Shown piece by piece: positions 19,798 through 30,481 of a stretch of 64,000 nt of DNA. The translations under genes and the position numbers were made by a program. The stretch is from Stentor roeselii (lineage: Eukaryota > Ciliophora > Heterotrichea > Heterotrichida > Stentoridae): NCBI GenBank assembly GCA_006503475.1, contig RSEH01000055.1, positions 119,050 through 183,049 on the forward strand, read 5' to 3'. The notes beneath the pieces are model-generated. The model saw only the letters and a list, made by a program, of their open reading frames with translations, had not been told where the DNA came from and did not search any database. Position 1 is the first letter of the stretch. The number at the start of each line of letters is the position of its first letter.

Positions 19798-21606
19798 ATG
19801 CTATTTCCATTTCTTTCTTTGGTGTCCGCGCTGGAAATTTCTTACTTCAACACAGGAATGTTTGAAAAAAATAGAGATCCGGGATTGTATAAAGTCAACT
19901 TGGGACTTGAAGATAAGAACTTGATACTTTCTGCATTTGGGTACTTCAATAAGGACAAATAGTAAATTGTAATCAGCTGTGATATACTGACATTAGAAGG
20001 GGAAAGACGAACGCTCATTGTTTACCTTTGGGATAACTCAGACTTGCAGTTTTATCCTTCCCGTTCATTAGTTGCTAATGTCTCAGGGGTTGTCGAAGGA
20101 GTCGTGCCCGGCGACTACGACTACGACGGTCAACTCGACTTGTTAGTGACGTGGAAGAGCGAAGCTTCAAAATTCATGCAAATCTTCCTTCAAACCGGTG
20201 ACACCTTCACTTCTCAAAAACCTTTAGAAATTCCTTGGAAATCCCATCCTGTTTCCTTTGACATAGACGGTGACCTGAAACTCGAGGTGATCAGCAACTT
20301 GAACGATTCAGTCGCAGTCTTCGATTTCGAAAAAGCTTTAATCGAGAAGTCCGACCTTTCCTTATTCGCTCATTCAGAGTCAAAAACATGTCTGAAGTAT
20401 TCCCAAGTCACTTTCTCAATGCCTCACTCAGTCGCTTTCGTTGACCTGAACAAAGACTGCAGGGCCGATTTATTCTTAACCGTTCTTTACGGCGACAAAA
20501 CCTTTTTCGAGGTTTGGCTAAATGCAAAAGACGGGACATTTTGCAAGGTCTTATCAGAAGAAGCACCGGCAGGTGCACGACAAGTGAATTTCGTTGACTT
20601 TGACCGAGACGGTATCGAAGACGTGGTTTTTCCAGTGTGTCTTGGCGAAGACTGCTTAGAAAAAAGTGAAATTCACGTGGTTTACAATCAAAACGAAGGA
20701 AGTAACGACTGTTCTTTTAGTTTCGACAAACTTGGGCATTTTGAGTTAAAAGATATTTCGTCGACGGAGTCGACGAAGCACAAAATCGTGATAAAAATGG
20801 AAAATCCTTTTTTTTTATCTCAAGAGTTTCCAGTCACTCTTCGATTCGGCGACTTCGACTTAGACGGTTTCCCTGATGCTTTAGCAATTCTTTCAAATAA
20901 CTCAGAGTCCTTCGTGCAGTACTTAAAGAACTCTGACTGTGGGCACTGCAAGCCAGGAAGAAGAACTCTTCAAGAGGACTCCTCATCAGATTTCGAGAAA
21001 TTATCAAAAATCGAAAACGCTGTATTGGCCTGTTTTTTCGACTTAGACGATAAAGGAGTCCTCGACATAATTGTCGGGTCTATTGAGAACTCGACGTATA
21101 AAATCACTGGATTTTACAATAATTTTCAAAGTGACGCTTTTCATTTGAAAGCACTTGCTTTGAATGGCCACAGCCGAGGTGGGTATAGTTCTGCTTACCC
21201 TGGAGCGGTTTTTATGTTTACATTGACTGAGCTGGATATGAGCAAGGTCGTTATTCATAGCACGCAAATGCCTTTGACGGCATTTTTCGCCTTGGGGACG
21301 CCTTATTGCGTTTTTGGACTGGGAAGGACGAATAGTTATGTGGAAGAGTTTTATGCAGGGCTGCCTTTGGAGGAGAATAGTTACAGGTCTTGGACGCCTA
21401 TTATTCCTAATTCGTACTTAATTGTTTCTCCTGATAAGACAAGCAGTGATGAGTGGTTCTTGGAACTCTTCGCGTCTCCTACTGATCAGATTGGAGTTAT
21501 TATTGGAGTTTGCTGTGTTTGCATGCTGGTTATTGGAATTGTTGTCGTCATCAAGTACTATAAAGAAAAAAAAGAGGATAAACAGCTGTTTGGAATCAAG
21601 TTCTAG
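19798..21606 (+). CDS. FG-GAP repeat membrane protein, ITFG1/TIP-like, copy B
   Basis: Exon 1 is 19798-19961, exon 2 is 19977-21606; the protein has 597 residues. It is collinear with copy A: signal peptide (MLFPFLSLVSA), the same FG-GAP loops (GDYDYDGQLDLLV, FVDFDRDGIEDVVF, FGDFDLDGFPDAL), NGHSRGGYSSAYPGA and a C-terminal TM. Exon 1 has the same length (164 nt) and the intron the same position and phase, so the duplication postdates the intron. It starts 27 bp after the stop of copy A. Codon use in the middle of this copy is richer in G/C (TTC, CTC, GAC) than in copy A. Confidence 0.88.
19962..19976 (+). other. 15-nt intron in FG-GAP gene copy B
   Basis: GTAAATTGTAATCAG, at the position equivalent to the intron of copy A, though the sequence has diverged. 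A TAG spanning the exon-intron junction would stop the unspliced frame. Confidence 0.93.
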
Positions 21607-21617
21607 TTAGATTTTAC

Positions 21618-22280
21618 TTATAAGTCTTTTATATATTTGGCTTCGCGGATCGCCTGGAAGATTGAGTCGTAGTCGTTTAGACTGTCCATGAAAGAGTTGT
21701 AACCTCGCTCGATGTCTTCGATTTCGAAACCGTAAGACGCTTTCAGCTCATCTTCCATCACACTAACAGTGGTTTGCAGGGTCTCCAAATTCATCAGCTC
21801 TCCATCAATCTTACTTTTACAGAATTCAAGACAGTCCCTCAAAGTCTCCACCTCAAGTTCTTTTCTATGATGTCCAGTTGCCACAATAGTCTTACTCTCC
21901 TCATAAGCCTCAGCAATACTCTCATCATTCTTCAGCATTCTCCAAGAGTTATCATAAATCTCTCTTGAAATCCCGAACTCTTTAATAGTCTCTTCAATAG
22001 CTTCATTAAAGACTGAAGGAAGATTGCTATAAAAATCAGAAACCAGGTCCTGATATTCTTTACTGCTTGAAGACAGCTTTCGACGAGAACTGCGAAAGAG
22101 TTTTTGATGTTTCGAGAACTGGTTTTTGTAGGCGCTCTTTATTTTTGAGAAGACTTCTAGCATTCGTTTTTCAGTCAAAATCATCAAAGTTTCGAGCCTT
22201 TGACTTGGCTTTATTTTGTAGTGATAGAAGGTGTAGGATGAAAGAGATATGACGACTCCTGCTGCGATCCATTTTAGCAT
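21618..22280 (-). CDS. Hypothetical protein with N-terminal membrane anchor, 220 aa
   Basis: Not recognised. Residues 1-20 are one hydrophobic helix followed by a basic stretch (YHYKIKPSQR), then about 190 residues of charged helix-forming sequence with a basic Ser-rich patch (FRSSRRKLSSSSKEY). The layout suggests a membrane-anchored cytosolic helical protein. The stop lies 11 bp from that of the convergent FG-GAP gene. Confidence 0.7.
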   Translation of the reverse strand: MLKWIAAGVVISLSSYTFYHYKIKPSQRLETLMILTEKRMLEVFSKIKSAYKNQFSKHQKLFRSSRRKLSSSSKEYQDLVSDFYSNLPSVFNEAIEETIKEFGISREIYDNSWRMLKNDESIAEAYEESKTIVATGHHRKELEVETLRDCLEFCKSKIDGELMNLETLQTTVSVMEDELKASYGFEIEDIERGYNSFMDSLNDYDSIFQAIREAKYIKDL

Positions 22281-22513
22281 TTTATTATTTTGAGAATTTT
22301 TTATTGTAATAGGAGTGATATGAGGTTAGTAGTGAGGTTTGATTTGCTTTAGTTTGAAGGATTTAAGTGAAAATTATAAAAAATGTGGGAAGTTTAGTAT
22401 TTTAGATAAATTAAATTGGGAAATTGTATTTTAATGAAATTGCATGTCTTAAAATAAGAATTATTTGTATTTAGGACTCATTAGTTGAACTATGCTCTCA
22501 TTAATAAAAAGAA

Positions 22514-24766
22514 ATGGATAGACTCAACACGAATATAGCTGAAGAACTAGTGAAATTAATGAGCCCTGGCTGCAAAAAACCAAAAAGATCAGAATTTTCA
22601 CTTGGAAAATTTAGTCATCTTCAAGGATCAGCTTGTTTGAACGATCTTTATGGCATATTAAATTCCATTTTAGGCTGCAAATTCAATCGTCAGCAATTGA
22701 AAATCAAGGCCTATTTGTCCAGTCTAGTATCAAAATTAACGCAAAAATCGAACTGGTCACATGAAATTGAAAATATTTATCTAGTTCTCATTTCACTTGA
22801 ATTTATTTCATTCTCCACAAAAGCAAATATAACCTTTTTCATGAATTTTATCATAAACCAACTCAAGCTTGATAACATTGATAAAGATAATGGATTATAC
22901 TTGGTGCAAGAAATTCAAAGTTTTCAATCAAATTTTATATTTGAGGCTGATATTCGTGAAGATTTGAAGTCATTATTTGTAATTTTCTCATCAAATTATA
23001 GCCTTGAAGAATTTCCTAGAATTGATTACTCTAATTTAGAATTCATATCGATTATATATAGAGAGAAAAAACAATTTTCTTATATTCAAAGATTGCTTTT
23101 GTATAAGGATAGAAAGTCACGCTTAGTACTGGTTAATGAATATATTGTTAAATCTAGTGATGTTTCTTCTAGAGTAACAATAAAAAATATATTAAAATCC
23201 TTCAAAGTTTTATCGAAATTGTCTAATCAAGAGCTGATTTCTCATTATTTCAAAGGAATCAGTGAAAGAATATATGGAAAATTTCATGTTTTTGCAGTGT
23301 TTTTTCAGTATGACAGTGACCCTGACTCAGAACTAAAGAAGGTCTTTGAGAAAAGTGATTCTTTTAAAATTTATTTAAAGATCAACCATGTTTTAAAGCT
23401 TTTTACAGTGCTTTATAAGAAAAAGATTTTCCTAGTCCCTGATCCTGAGTTGTTTTTCATGAAGAAAGATTCAACGCGTATTAACATCCTTCATATTTGT
23501 TTATTCTTCGATCTGAAAAACAATGAGTTCAATAAAAACCTTTTGTTAGCAGGACCATTTGGATCTTTAATTAGACAAGAATTGAATATTGAAAATTTTC
23601 AAATCGAAAAAATTTCAGTCTTTTTAGTTGGAACTTTGTTAAAAAACCTTCTGAATAATCTACATTCAAATCACAGAAATATTCCTGAAATATTCAGACA
23701 TATAGCAAAAATCGCAACTTTATCATATGAAAATCGTCCATCATTCAAAGAAATCTTTAAAGTTTTCCAAGATTTCAACATGTGTCAACTGATCAACCAG
23801 AATCCACCAGAAAACAATCAATATATTTTCATAAAAAATTTAAGACTAGATCAAATTCAACCTCAAGAAAACTTGAAAATTTCTCAAAAGTTAAAACCGA
23901 GTATCGAACTAGTTAAGCTCATAACTCAAATAGAAAATGAAGAAAACCAATTAGAAAGTGATAATAAAGAAATTCATGTAACCAGAGGTATTGAAAAAAT
24001 CAACGCGATTCAAGATACTGAAGAATTTGTGTGCTTGAAACACTTAGTATTCAATATAGAAGAAGAAAAAATTCGAATGGAACAAATAGAAAACGAATTG
24101 AAAATAATGATAATGCTCAACACAATTCAAAAGAAAAAAAAATATTTCTTAACTTTCCGAGACTCTTTTGAAAGTTTATCGAATCAAACTAAAATAATCA
24201 CAATTGAAACAGAATACATTGATCATACCTTGAATAAACCTGAGGTTTACCAACTTCCATTAAAAAAAAAGGTTATTATATCTAAGAATATCCTGAAAGC
24301 TCTTTATTTAATGCACAAAAACTTATTTTTTCATTTAGACATAAAACCTCAAAACATTTTAGTCGACATAAAATCCCTAAAAATCCGAATAATTGATTTT
24401 GACATATCAAGAAAACTTCTACCTGAAGACAGCATCGATAAATTCCAAGTTCCAATAAGAGGCACCGTCTCCTACGCAGAGCCAAGTATAAAAGAACTAC
24501 TAAAATCAAAATCCTTAGATTCAAAACCAATCAACATTTCAAAATGCGATGTTTTTTCAGCAGGGGTCACATTTTTCGAGTTATTTTTCAAAGATTTTCA
24601 AGTAGACAAAGAAGATATCAACTACGAAGAACTAAAAAAAGTAAATCCTGAAATTTATTCAATTCTCGGCGAAACGCTAGAAGGAATGACAGCCAAAGAC
24701 GAGTCCTCACGTTGGGACCTGAGAAAAAGTTACTTTTCCTTCAAATCCTTTCTAAAAGCCCTTTAA
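22514..24766 (+). CDS. Protein kinase with two kinase-like folds, C-terminal one probably atypical
   Basis: 750 residues. The C-terminal domain (about 490-745) is kinase-like: LYLMHKNLFFHLDIKPQNIL holds the catalytic loop HLDIKPQN (H607-N614), DFD (628-630) replaces DFG, RGTVSYAEPS marks the activation/APE segment, and KCDVFSAGVTFFELF the F helix. No clear glycine loop or VAIK lysine is seen. Residues about 230-425 look like a worn-out second kinase: the end (KISVFLVGTLLKNLL ... YENRPSFKEIFKVF) matches a C-lobe ending, but no HRD or DFG is left. The order pseudokinase-kinase recalls two-domain signalling kinases, but no family is claimed. The first 230 residues are helical and unassigned. Confidence 0.8.
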   Translation: MDRLNTNIAEELVKLMSPGCKKPKRSEFSLGKFSHLQGSACLNDLYGILNSILGCKFNRQQLKIKAYLSSLVSKLTQKSNWSHEIENIYLVLISLEFISFSTKANITFFMNFIINQLKLDNIDKDNGLYLVQEIQSFQSNFIFEADIREDLKSLFVIFSSNYSLEEFPRIDYSNLEFISIIYREKKQFSYIQRLLLYKDRKSRLVLVNEYIVKSSDVSSRVTIKNILKSFKVLSKLSNQELISHYFKGISERIYGKFHVFAVFFQYDSDPDSELKKVFEKSDSFKIYLKINHVLKLFTVLYKKKIFLVPDPELFFMKKDSTRINILHICLFFDLKNNEFNKNLLLAGPFGSLIRQELNIENFQIEKISVFLVGTLLKNLLNNLHSNHRNIPEIFRHIAKIATLSYENRPSFKEIFKVFQDFNMCQLINQNPPENNQYIFIKNLRLDQIQPQENLKISQKLKPSIELVKLITQIENEENQLESDNKEIHVTRGIEKINAIQDTEEFVCLKHLVFNIEEEKIRMEQIENELKIMIMLNTIQKKKKYFLTFRDSFESLSNQTKIITIETEYIDHTLNKPEVYQLPLKKKVIISKNILKALYLMHKNLFFHLDIKPQNILVDIKSLKIRIIDFDISRKLLPEDSIDKFQVPIRGTVSYAEPSIKELLKSKSLDSKPINISKCDVFSAGVTFFELFFKDFQVDKEDINYEELKKVNPEIYSILGETLEGMTAKDESSRWDLRKSYFSFKSFLKAL

Positions 24767-24808
24767 ATCTTCTAAACCCATTCCATTCCCAAAACCTTCC
24801 CCATAAAA

Positions 24809-26314
24809 ATGACTCAAACCCTCGACACAGCAAAGGCCGAGTTAAGCAAGCATATAAATTCCAAGTTATTCCAAAAGTTTCTATCAAAAGAAGCAGCAAA
24901 GATATCAGAGCCAGTCTCTTTAAAGCCAAGACGTTCACCTCTCCGCCAACGAGACAAAACAGAAGAAGAAAGAGTTCGAAGTGTCTCAAGGGGTCTGAAT
25001 AAATCAGTCTCAAACCGCGCGTCTCTCAAGACTTTCAGAGAAATCTCGCCTGTGCAAAACAGGGCATCGCCTGTGCGGTTCGAAAAAATGCAAGATTTGG
25101 ATATTTCAGCTGTTCGAAGATCGCATTATGACTCTCCTGAAGCCAATAGGGTCTCTTGGAAGCCACTTGAAGAGGCAAAGTCTTTCATTCCGGTTTATAC
25201 TGCCGACCCTTTGTTGTTGAAACAACTTGAAAATGATAAAAAATCGTTACAAGATGAATTGCAGAAGACTGTTGATAGGTTTGAACTGCAGATTAGGAAA
25301 AAAAATGAAGAGTTTAAAAGATTGGTTAAGCAAAATGAACATTTGAAAAGTGTTAATGAGGAACTTTTGGCTAAACTTGAAGTTTCTGATGAAAATGAAA
25401 GGAAAGTTGCGACTGCTAAGGCTGAAAGAGATTTGATGGAAAGGAAAATTCATTCGTTGGAGGTGGAATGTGATAATTATAAGAGGCAGATTGAACATGC
25501 GAAGGAAAGTTGTGATAATTATAAGAGTCAGATTGATGAGTATGAAAGGAGTACTAGGAATAAATGTCAGGATGTTGATAGGGAGTTACGACTTGCTAAA
25601 GATAGAAATGATGACCTGGAGCGTGTCCTAATCCGTGAAAAAGAGCGACAGACAGAAACCGAAAGAAAACTAACAAAATCCAAAGAAAAAATCTTCTCAC
25701 TCGAAAGCGATCTTCAACGTTTCCAAGAAAAATGTTCTAAACTCGAGCGAGACCTTCAAGAAGCCAAAGACCGAATATCACACGAGGCGGGTCAACAACT
25801 ACGAGAAACAGAAGGCCTAAGACGAAAAATCGAGGACCTGACGCAAGAGATCCTCCGAAGAGAGAGAAACGAAGAATACCGTAAAAAAATGTACTCCCCC
25901 GAATACAATTTCCACCCTCGAGAGCCCACCCGACCCCGCGACTTCGAAGAGCCTCCTCGTCGGAGAGACTTTGCCGAAACCTCTAAAATCCCTGAGTTCC
26001 GAAGAGAAGAAAGTGTGAAAGACTTCAGCAGAACTCGAGAACCAAGAGACTTTCGAGAGCCTCGAGAAGATATTTTGACCTGGCAAAAAAAAGAAGTTTC
26101 AAGAATGCCTGAAAATTTGAAGGGCCTTGAAGGGAAGTTGATGAATTTGCAGATGGACAAAAAGCGACTTGAAGATGAACTGGCGAAAATCCCTCAGACT
26201 GGGAAGAGACTTGCGCAGATTAAGAGACAAGAAGAGATTCAACTTGAGTTGGAAATTTTAAACTCGAATATCGGGACTTTAAGAAATAAGCTTCGACAGG
26301 CTGGAGCTTTTTAA
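24809..26314 (+). CDS. Coiled-coil protein, probably cytoskeletal
   Basis: 501 residues. The N-terminus (1-130) is basic and Ser/Arg-rich; about 135-360 is a long heptad coiled coil; 365-430 is an Arg/Pro/Glu-rich disordered stretch (repeats of PRDF, RRRDF, REPRDFREPRE type); the last 75 residues form a conserved-looking helix pair (KLMNLQMDKKRLEDELAKIP, then QEEIQLELEILNSNIGTLRN). That end resembles short helical modules in centrosomal proteins, but I could not name the family. Nearly all of the 42-bp gap to the preceding kinase gene is leader. Confidence 0.72.
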   Translation: MTQTLDTAKAELSKHINSKLFQKFLSKEAAKISEPVSLKPRRSPLRQRDKTEEERVRSVSRGLNKSVSNRASLKTFREISPVQNRASPVRFEKMQDLDISAVRRSHYDSPEANRVSWKPLEEAKSFIPVYTADPLLLKQLENDKKSLQDELQKTVDRFELQIRKKNEEFKRLVKQNEHLKSVNEELLAKLEVSDENERKVATAKAERDLMERKIHSLEVECDNYKRQIEHAKESCDNYKSQIDEYERSTRNKCQDVDRELRLAKDRNDDLERVLIREKERQTETERKLTKSKEKIFSLESDLQRFQEKCSKLERDLQEAKDRISHEAGQQLRETEGLRRKIEDLTQEILRRERNEEYRKKMYSPEYNFHPREPTRPRDFEEPPRRRDFAETSKIPEFRREESVKDFSRTREPRDFREPREDILTWQKKEVSRMPENLKGLEGKLMNLQMDKKRLEDELAKIPQTGKRLAQIKRQEEIQLELEILNSNIGTLRNKLRQAGAF

Positions 26315-26332
26315 TACCATAAAATATCTACA

Positions 26333-29314
26333 CTAAAGAATTGACATGGTTTGTTTGAACTCTCCGAAGTTTTTTGTGTATTGGTCTTTGTTTTTACTGT
26401 CTAATGTCTTCTCGATACCGATGAACAGCTTGGAAAAAGCCTCTTCGATCTGATGTCTTACTTCGAAACTTTCAGAAAATCGGGAAATCGCTTCGGTTTT
26501 TAACTTGTGGTAATTTTCTTCGAATAATATCGCCATTAATAGCAGGACTTTATTTACTGACCACATCAAACTTATGTCGTGATTTAGGATCAGGTCAAAA
26601 ATACCTTCAAATAACTTTTCGAGTTTTTGGCTTACGTTTTGAAGGACTTCCATGAGTTGATTTGAGAGTAAGTTGTTTTTTTGTAGGACTTTGAAGGAGA
26701 ACTCGAAAAGATGAATTAAACTTCCACAGACGATGATTAAATTGTTTTTGCTGAAGTGAAGGTCTTCAGTTTTGAAGGTAAAAATGAATAAATCCAGCAT
26801 GGTTACCAGGCAATAATCAGGAGAGTTTAAAAGGAGTACCTTTTGATGATTTTTGCAGAGAAGGTCGAAGAACTCGAATATCAAAAGGAAGATTTTAGGG
26901 TATCGCTGAATAAATTTTACTTGAATTTCAGTTGTTTTTAAAATCGCTTGGAAGGTGATGATGATCGTGTTCAAGTAACAAGGGTCGTTGTAGATCTCGA
27001 AGACTCCGAAGCAGATATACCCTCCTCTCAATAAGTTATTGACCAGTCTTAGTAATATCTTCACTTTAGTATTCAAATTACTCTCATTTTCATCAGGAAA
27101 ACCGTAAAACACAGAAACCATCTCAGCTAAATTCCGAAAAATCACAATTCCAAAAGGATCACTCGCTTCAAACTTAATCCGCGAGCTACGATTTTCACTG
27201 AATTCCGTGAAAAACCGAAAAACAATTTTAAACATCTCAAAATCAACTTTAAATTCCTTAAGCCCATGAACCACATCCCAGATTTCATGATAAACAACAT
27301 CAAACATAACCAAAAACAACTTCTCATTATTCAAAGCTTTCGAAATTCCCATCATTTCCGAAAACAAGTCCTTCGTTTCCTTCATCTTCCCAACACAAGT
27401 CCTTATCTTCCCCCTAAGCAAGTTTAAAAACTGTTCCAAATTATGAAGATCAGCAGCCCAAAGTTCAGTCAAAGCAAAGAAAAGACTGCATCGCATTTTA
27501 TAATTCGTAAAATTGCAAGGCGGGTAGTTAATAAGAGAAAAAGTTGCTGGCATAGAAGAAATCACTTTATTGCTGTAGTACCCGCAGCACATCTTTTCAA
27601 ATAACTCAATCGCCTTTTGAAGTACATCGCCTTCTGAGTACTTCGAAAAGCAGGTGAAGATAATCTCGATGATTATCATCGAAATCTGCCCGATTGTCTT
27701 TTTACTTAAAAGCGTTTCTGAGTCACCCCAGCAGTTGTCCATGCTCGACCCGAGGTAGACCTGGGTGAAGGCCTTGCAGAAATAAATCACTGCTTTTTCC
27801 ACGAAACCTCCCAAGTGAAGTACTTTTGGAATCACTTCTGACATGTTTTCGACGAGTTTGTCGTCTTGATCTGAACCTGACTTTTTTGATGTGTTTGAAA
27901 TCAGGCAGGAACAAAGGTAAATGCTCCATGAGATGTGACCTGATAAGGGAGAAGGGCTTGATAGAGATGAAAAGACTTGGGAAAACTTGGGGATTAGAAG
28001 GTCTAAAATCTCGGTAAAGATGTGAGTGCTGAAGAGCGATAGGTGGTCTAAGAGATCTTCTAAGCATGATTCGTTGGTGATTTGGAAGACTGAAGGGCAG
28101 AGCAGTTGGAAGGAGTTCTCAATGAAGTCATTGAAGATTCTTGTGATGTAGGGTTTTAGCTTTGATGATTGGGATAGCCCGTCATACGACAAACAACTCC
28201 AAACTTGAATCGAATTTTGATTAGGCACAAAAGTATAAACCCTGAACAATTGCATAGAAAAGCTAGAAAAAGCATCAAGGAATAAGAAAAACTCCTGTTT
28301 TTCACTCAAATCCTTGACTCCAAAGTTAACCAAAAATCTTTTTACCCCTTGCAGTAGCAATTCAAGACAACTATTATCCAATCCTTGATCATTACAAATG
28401 ATCCTAATAACCTTTTGCATACATCCTTGAAGTAAAGTCATGATCCAATTAGCAAAATTTTCCTTTTCCTCACTTTTAATGAATAAAGACCTGCGAATTC
28501 CGCAAAATTGATTCAAAACCTTGAACGAAAAAAACCTAAGGTCTTCATTTTCAACATCAAAAAGCTTCTCAATTGAAGTAAAAAGTTCAGGATTGTATAA
28601 AAAAGGCTTCCAACTCAATGGAATCTGTAAAGTCATTGGCTCTTCTCCAAGGTCGTCTGAGTTTGTACCTGAAAAGTCAAAATTTAAAGATTGGCTAAGG
28701 AGGTTTAGGTTATCAGTCAAAGTTTCGATTGAGTTTTGTGGGGATAAAATGTTTTTTATGCAAAAATTCACGATTTGACATAAAGAGTCGTCTCGAAAGC
28801 GAATAGCTGTCTTCTTGTTCAAGACTAATGAACGGTGTTTTATTGTTTCATGGATTTCTTGAATTATCTCTAGAAGAAATCTGCAAACTAACTTGCTTTG
28901 ATTCGGGCCAAGTGACACCAGTTGTGAAACCAAATTTTTAACTTGTTCAAGTTCCAACATCCCAAGCCTATAAATCCTCGCTAAAAATTTGCAATGTGCC
29001 GAAACCAAATAACCAGGTCTATTCTGACATTCAAAAATCATCAAGTAATTACTTTCAAACAAAAACTTCTTTTCTTCATTACTAAATCCCTTCCACTGAA
29101 AAGCAACTCCAGATATCAAAGAGTTAATACAAAGATATTGAAGATACTGATTCCCAGTCGAATTAAAAACAAAGAAAACCTGTTTAAAATTCTCAGATTC
29201 CCTTAAAAGTTGAGTCAAAACCTCTCCTCTCTTAGTCTAAATACCATCTACCATTGGATTTCCCATCATTTCCTGAGCAACATCTTCAAGTTCCCTTACC
29301 CTTTCCTTATCCAT
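26333..29314 (-). CDS. XPO7: Exportin-7 (RanBP16-like), two exons
   Basis: Exon 1 is 29252-29314 (21 codons), exon 2 is 26333-29236; the spliced protein has 988 residues (human XPO7 1087). The long frame alone lacks the first HEAT helix; splicing adds MDKERVRELEDVAQEMMGNP and then TKRGEVLTQLL, which fits the family's ELExLC...LVEF start. Diagnostic blocks include LNFDFSGTNSDDL ... LQIPLSWKPF and RRSLFIKSEEKENF, close to XPO7 'CLNFDFIGT ... QIPTSWR ... RRSLF'. The rest is HEAT-like helical repeats. Exportin-7 is a RanGTP-dependent nuclear transport receptor. The start is 10 bp from the start of the divergent gene at 29325. Confidence 0.88.
29237..29251 (-). other. 15-nt intron in exportin-7 gene
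   Basis: Coding-strand GTAGATGGTATTTAG in phase 0; the in-frame TAG at its end would otherwise stop translation after 26 codons. Confidence 0.88.
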
Positions 29315-29324
29315 CTTTTCAATA

Positions 29325-30476
29325 ATGAAAGACCAGAACAAGTCGAAATCCAAATCAAAAAGTTCTTCACAGAAGTCTGCAGGAAAAGGTCACTACTACC
29401 GATCATTCCCCAGATCAAAAAACCAGGCGTAAAAATTACTCAGAATCGAAAAGCGTCTAATGGAAAAAATCCTCCTCTCGAAACTTGACCCGAAGGCGAA
29501 AGAACATCAAAGAAAAAAAGTCCTAAGGATTTTTTTTTCATGGAACAGCAAACAAATGAACTTTCAAAACTCACGCTTTTGGGACTGGGTAAAATCTTTA
29601 AGTCCTGATAACCTGAACTCCTCTGAAAGGTTCAAGTCCATGTCTTACGAGTTTTTAGATAAACTCATCTCGAAGAAGACCTTTCGCGAGGCACTTAAAA
29701 CTTGGATCACTGAAAGTTACTTGCCAACTTTGACTCAATCAGCGGAAGATGAACATACCAGGGACTTCTTGCAGTTTATTCTCAATTCTATTGAAATTAA
29801 GGAAAAGATTGAAGTAGGCAAGTCAAGGTTTTTTATTAACCAGCCTGAAACATGTGAATTCTCAGGAGTTGTTATTAAAGTCGTTGATATTCCTGCGGAT
29901 CCTGGAATTTTTGCTGAGTTTCGATGTCTTAGAAATAGCTGCAGCTATTGGAGACTCAAACATTTCGCTTTTCTTGGAATCGGCATCAAGATGGACTGTG
30001 TCAGGGTCAGCAAGTCACTTAAGTGTCTTTGTTGTGGAGAGAATCTTCATGTTGTTAACTTTGGAGTCAATGCTTGTAGGTTTTGGATGAATGGAAACTT
30101 TTGTAGTATGCAAGATATTAACTCGTGCTATACGACTTTAGATGAGTTTCACTTTTATGATTGGAGTGAATTGTGGCTTCAGGCTGAGATCTTGCCGGTG
30201 GAGGATAAGGAAAACCTTGAGAAAGTGGTCATGGAAGCGTTTAGTGATACAAAAATCCCTAAAAAAAAGTACTGCAAGCGAAAAGGATCAGAAAAATTAC
30301 CAGTATCAACAGTAGACCCAGACATAGCCTCCTCAGTAATAACACTCGAAAAGGAAATCAAGGACCTAGACTCTCAGATCTACGACCTTCTTCTAGACAA
30401 CCACAAGAACCACACCCTGATCCAAACCCTAAAGACTCACCTTCAATCATTCCAATCCTTAAAAAAAGAAGAATAG
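29325..30476 (+). CDS. Cys-rich protein of unknown function, two exons
   Basis: Exon 1 is 29325-29428, exon 2 is 29444-30476; the protein has 378 residues. The unspliced frame stops at the TAA inside the intron. Exon 1 encodes a Ser/Lys-rich basic N-terminus (KSKSKSSSQKSAGK). In the middle, Cys residues are spaced as in a zinc site: CLRNSC, then CLCCGE, and two further Cys (CRFW, NFCSM). A helical stretch ends the protein. The family was not recognised; a zinc-stabilised domain is an inference from Cys spacing. It ends 5 bp before the stop of the convergent fusion gene. Confidence 0.75.
29429..29443 (+). other. 15-nt intron in the Cys-rich protein gene
   Basis: GTAAAAATTACTCAG, phase 2; removal links an ATG-initiated exon to the long frame. 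Confidence 0.85.
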
Positions 30477-30481
30477 CCTAA

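Noticed and set aside
29210-29488. 92-codon + frame overlapping the exportin-7 start and the next gene
   Set aside because: It is a shadow: the real + gene starts at 29325 in another frame and is joined by a 15-nt intron.
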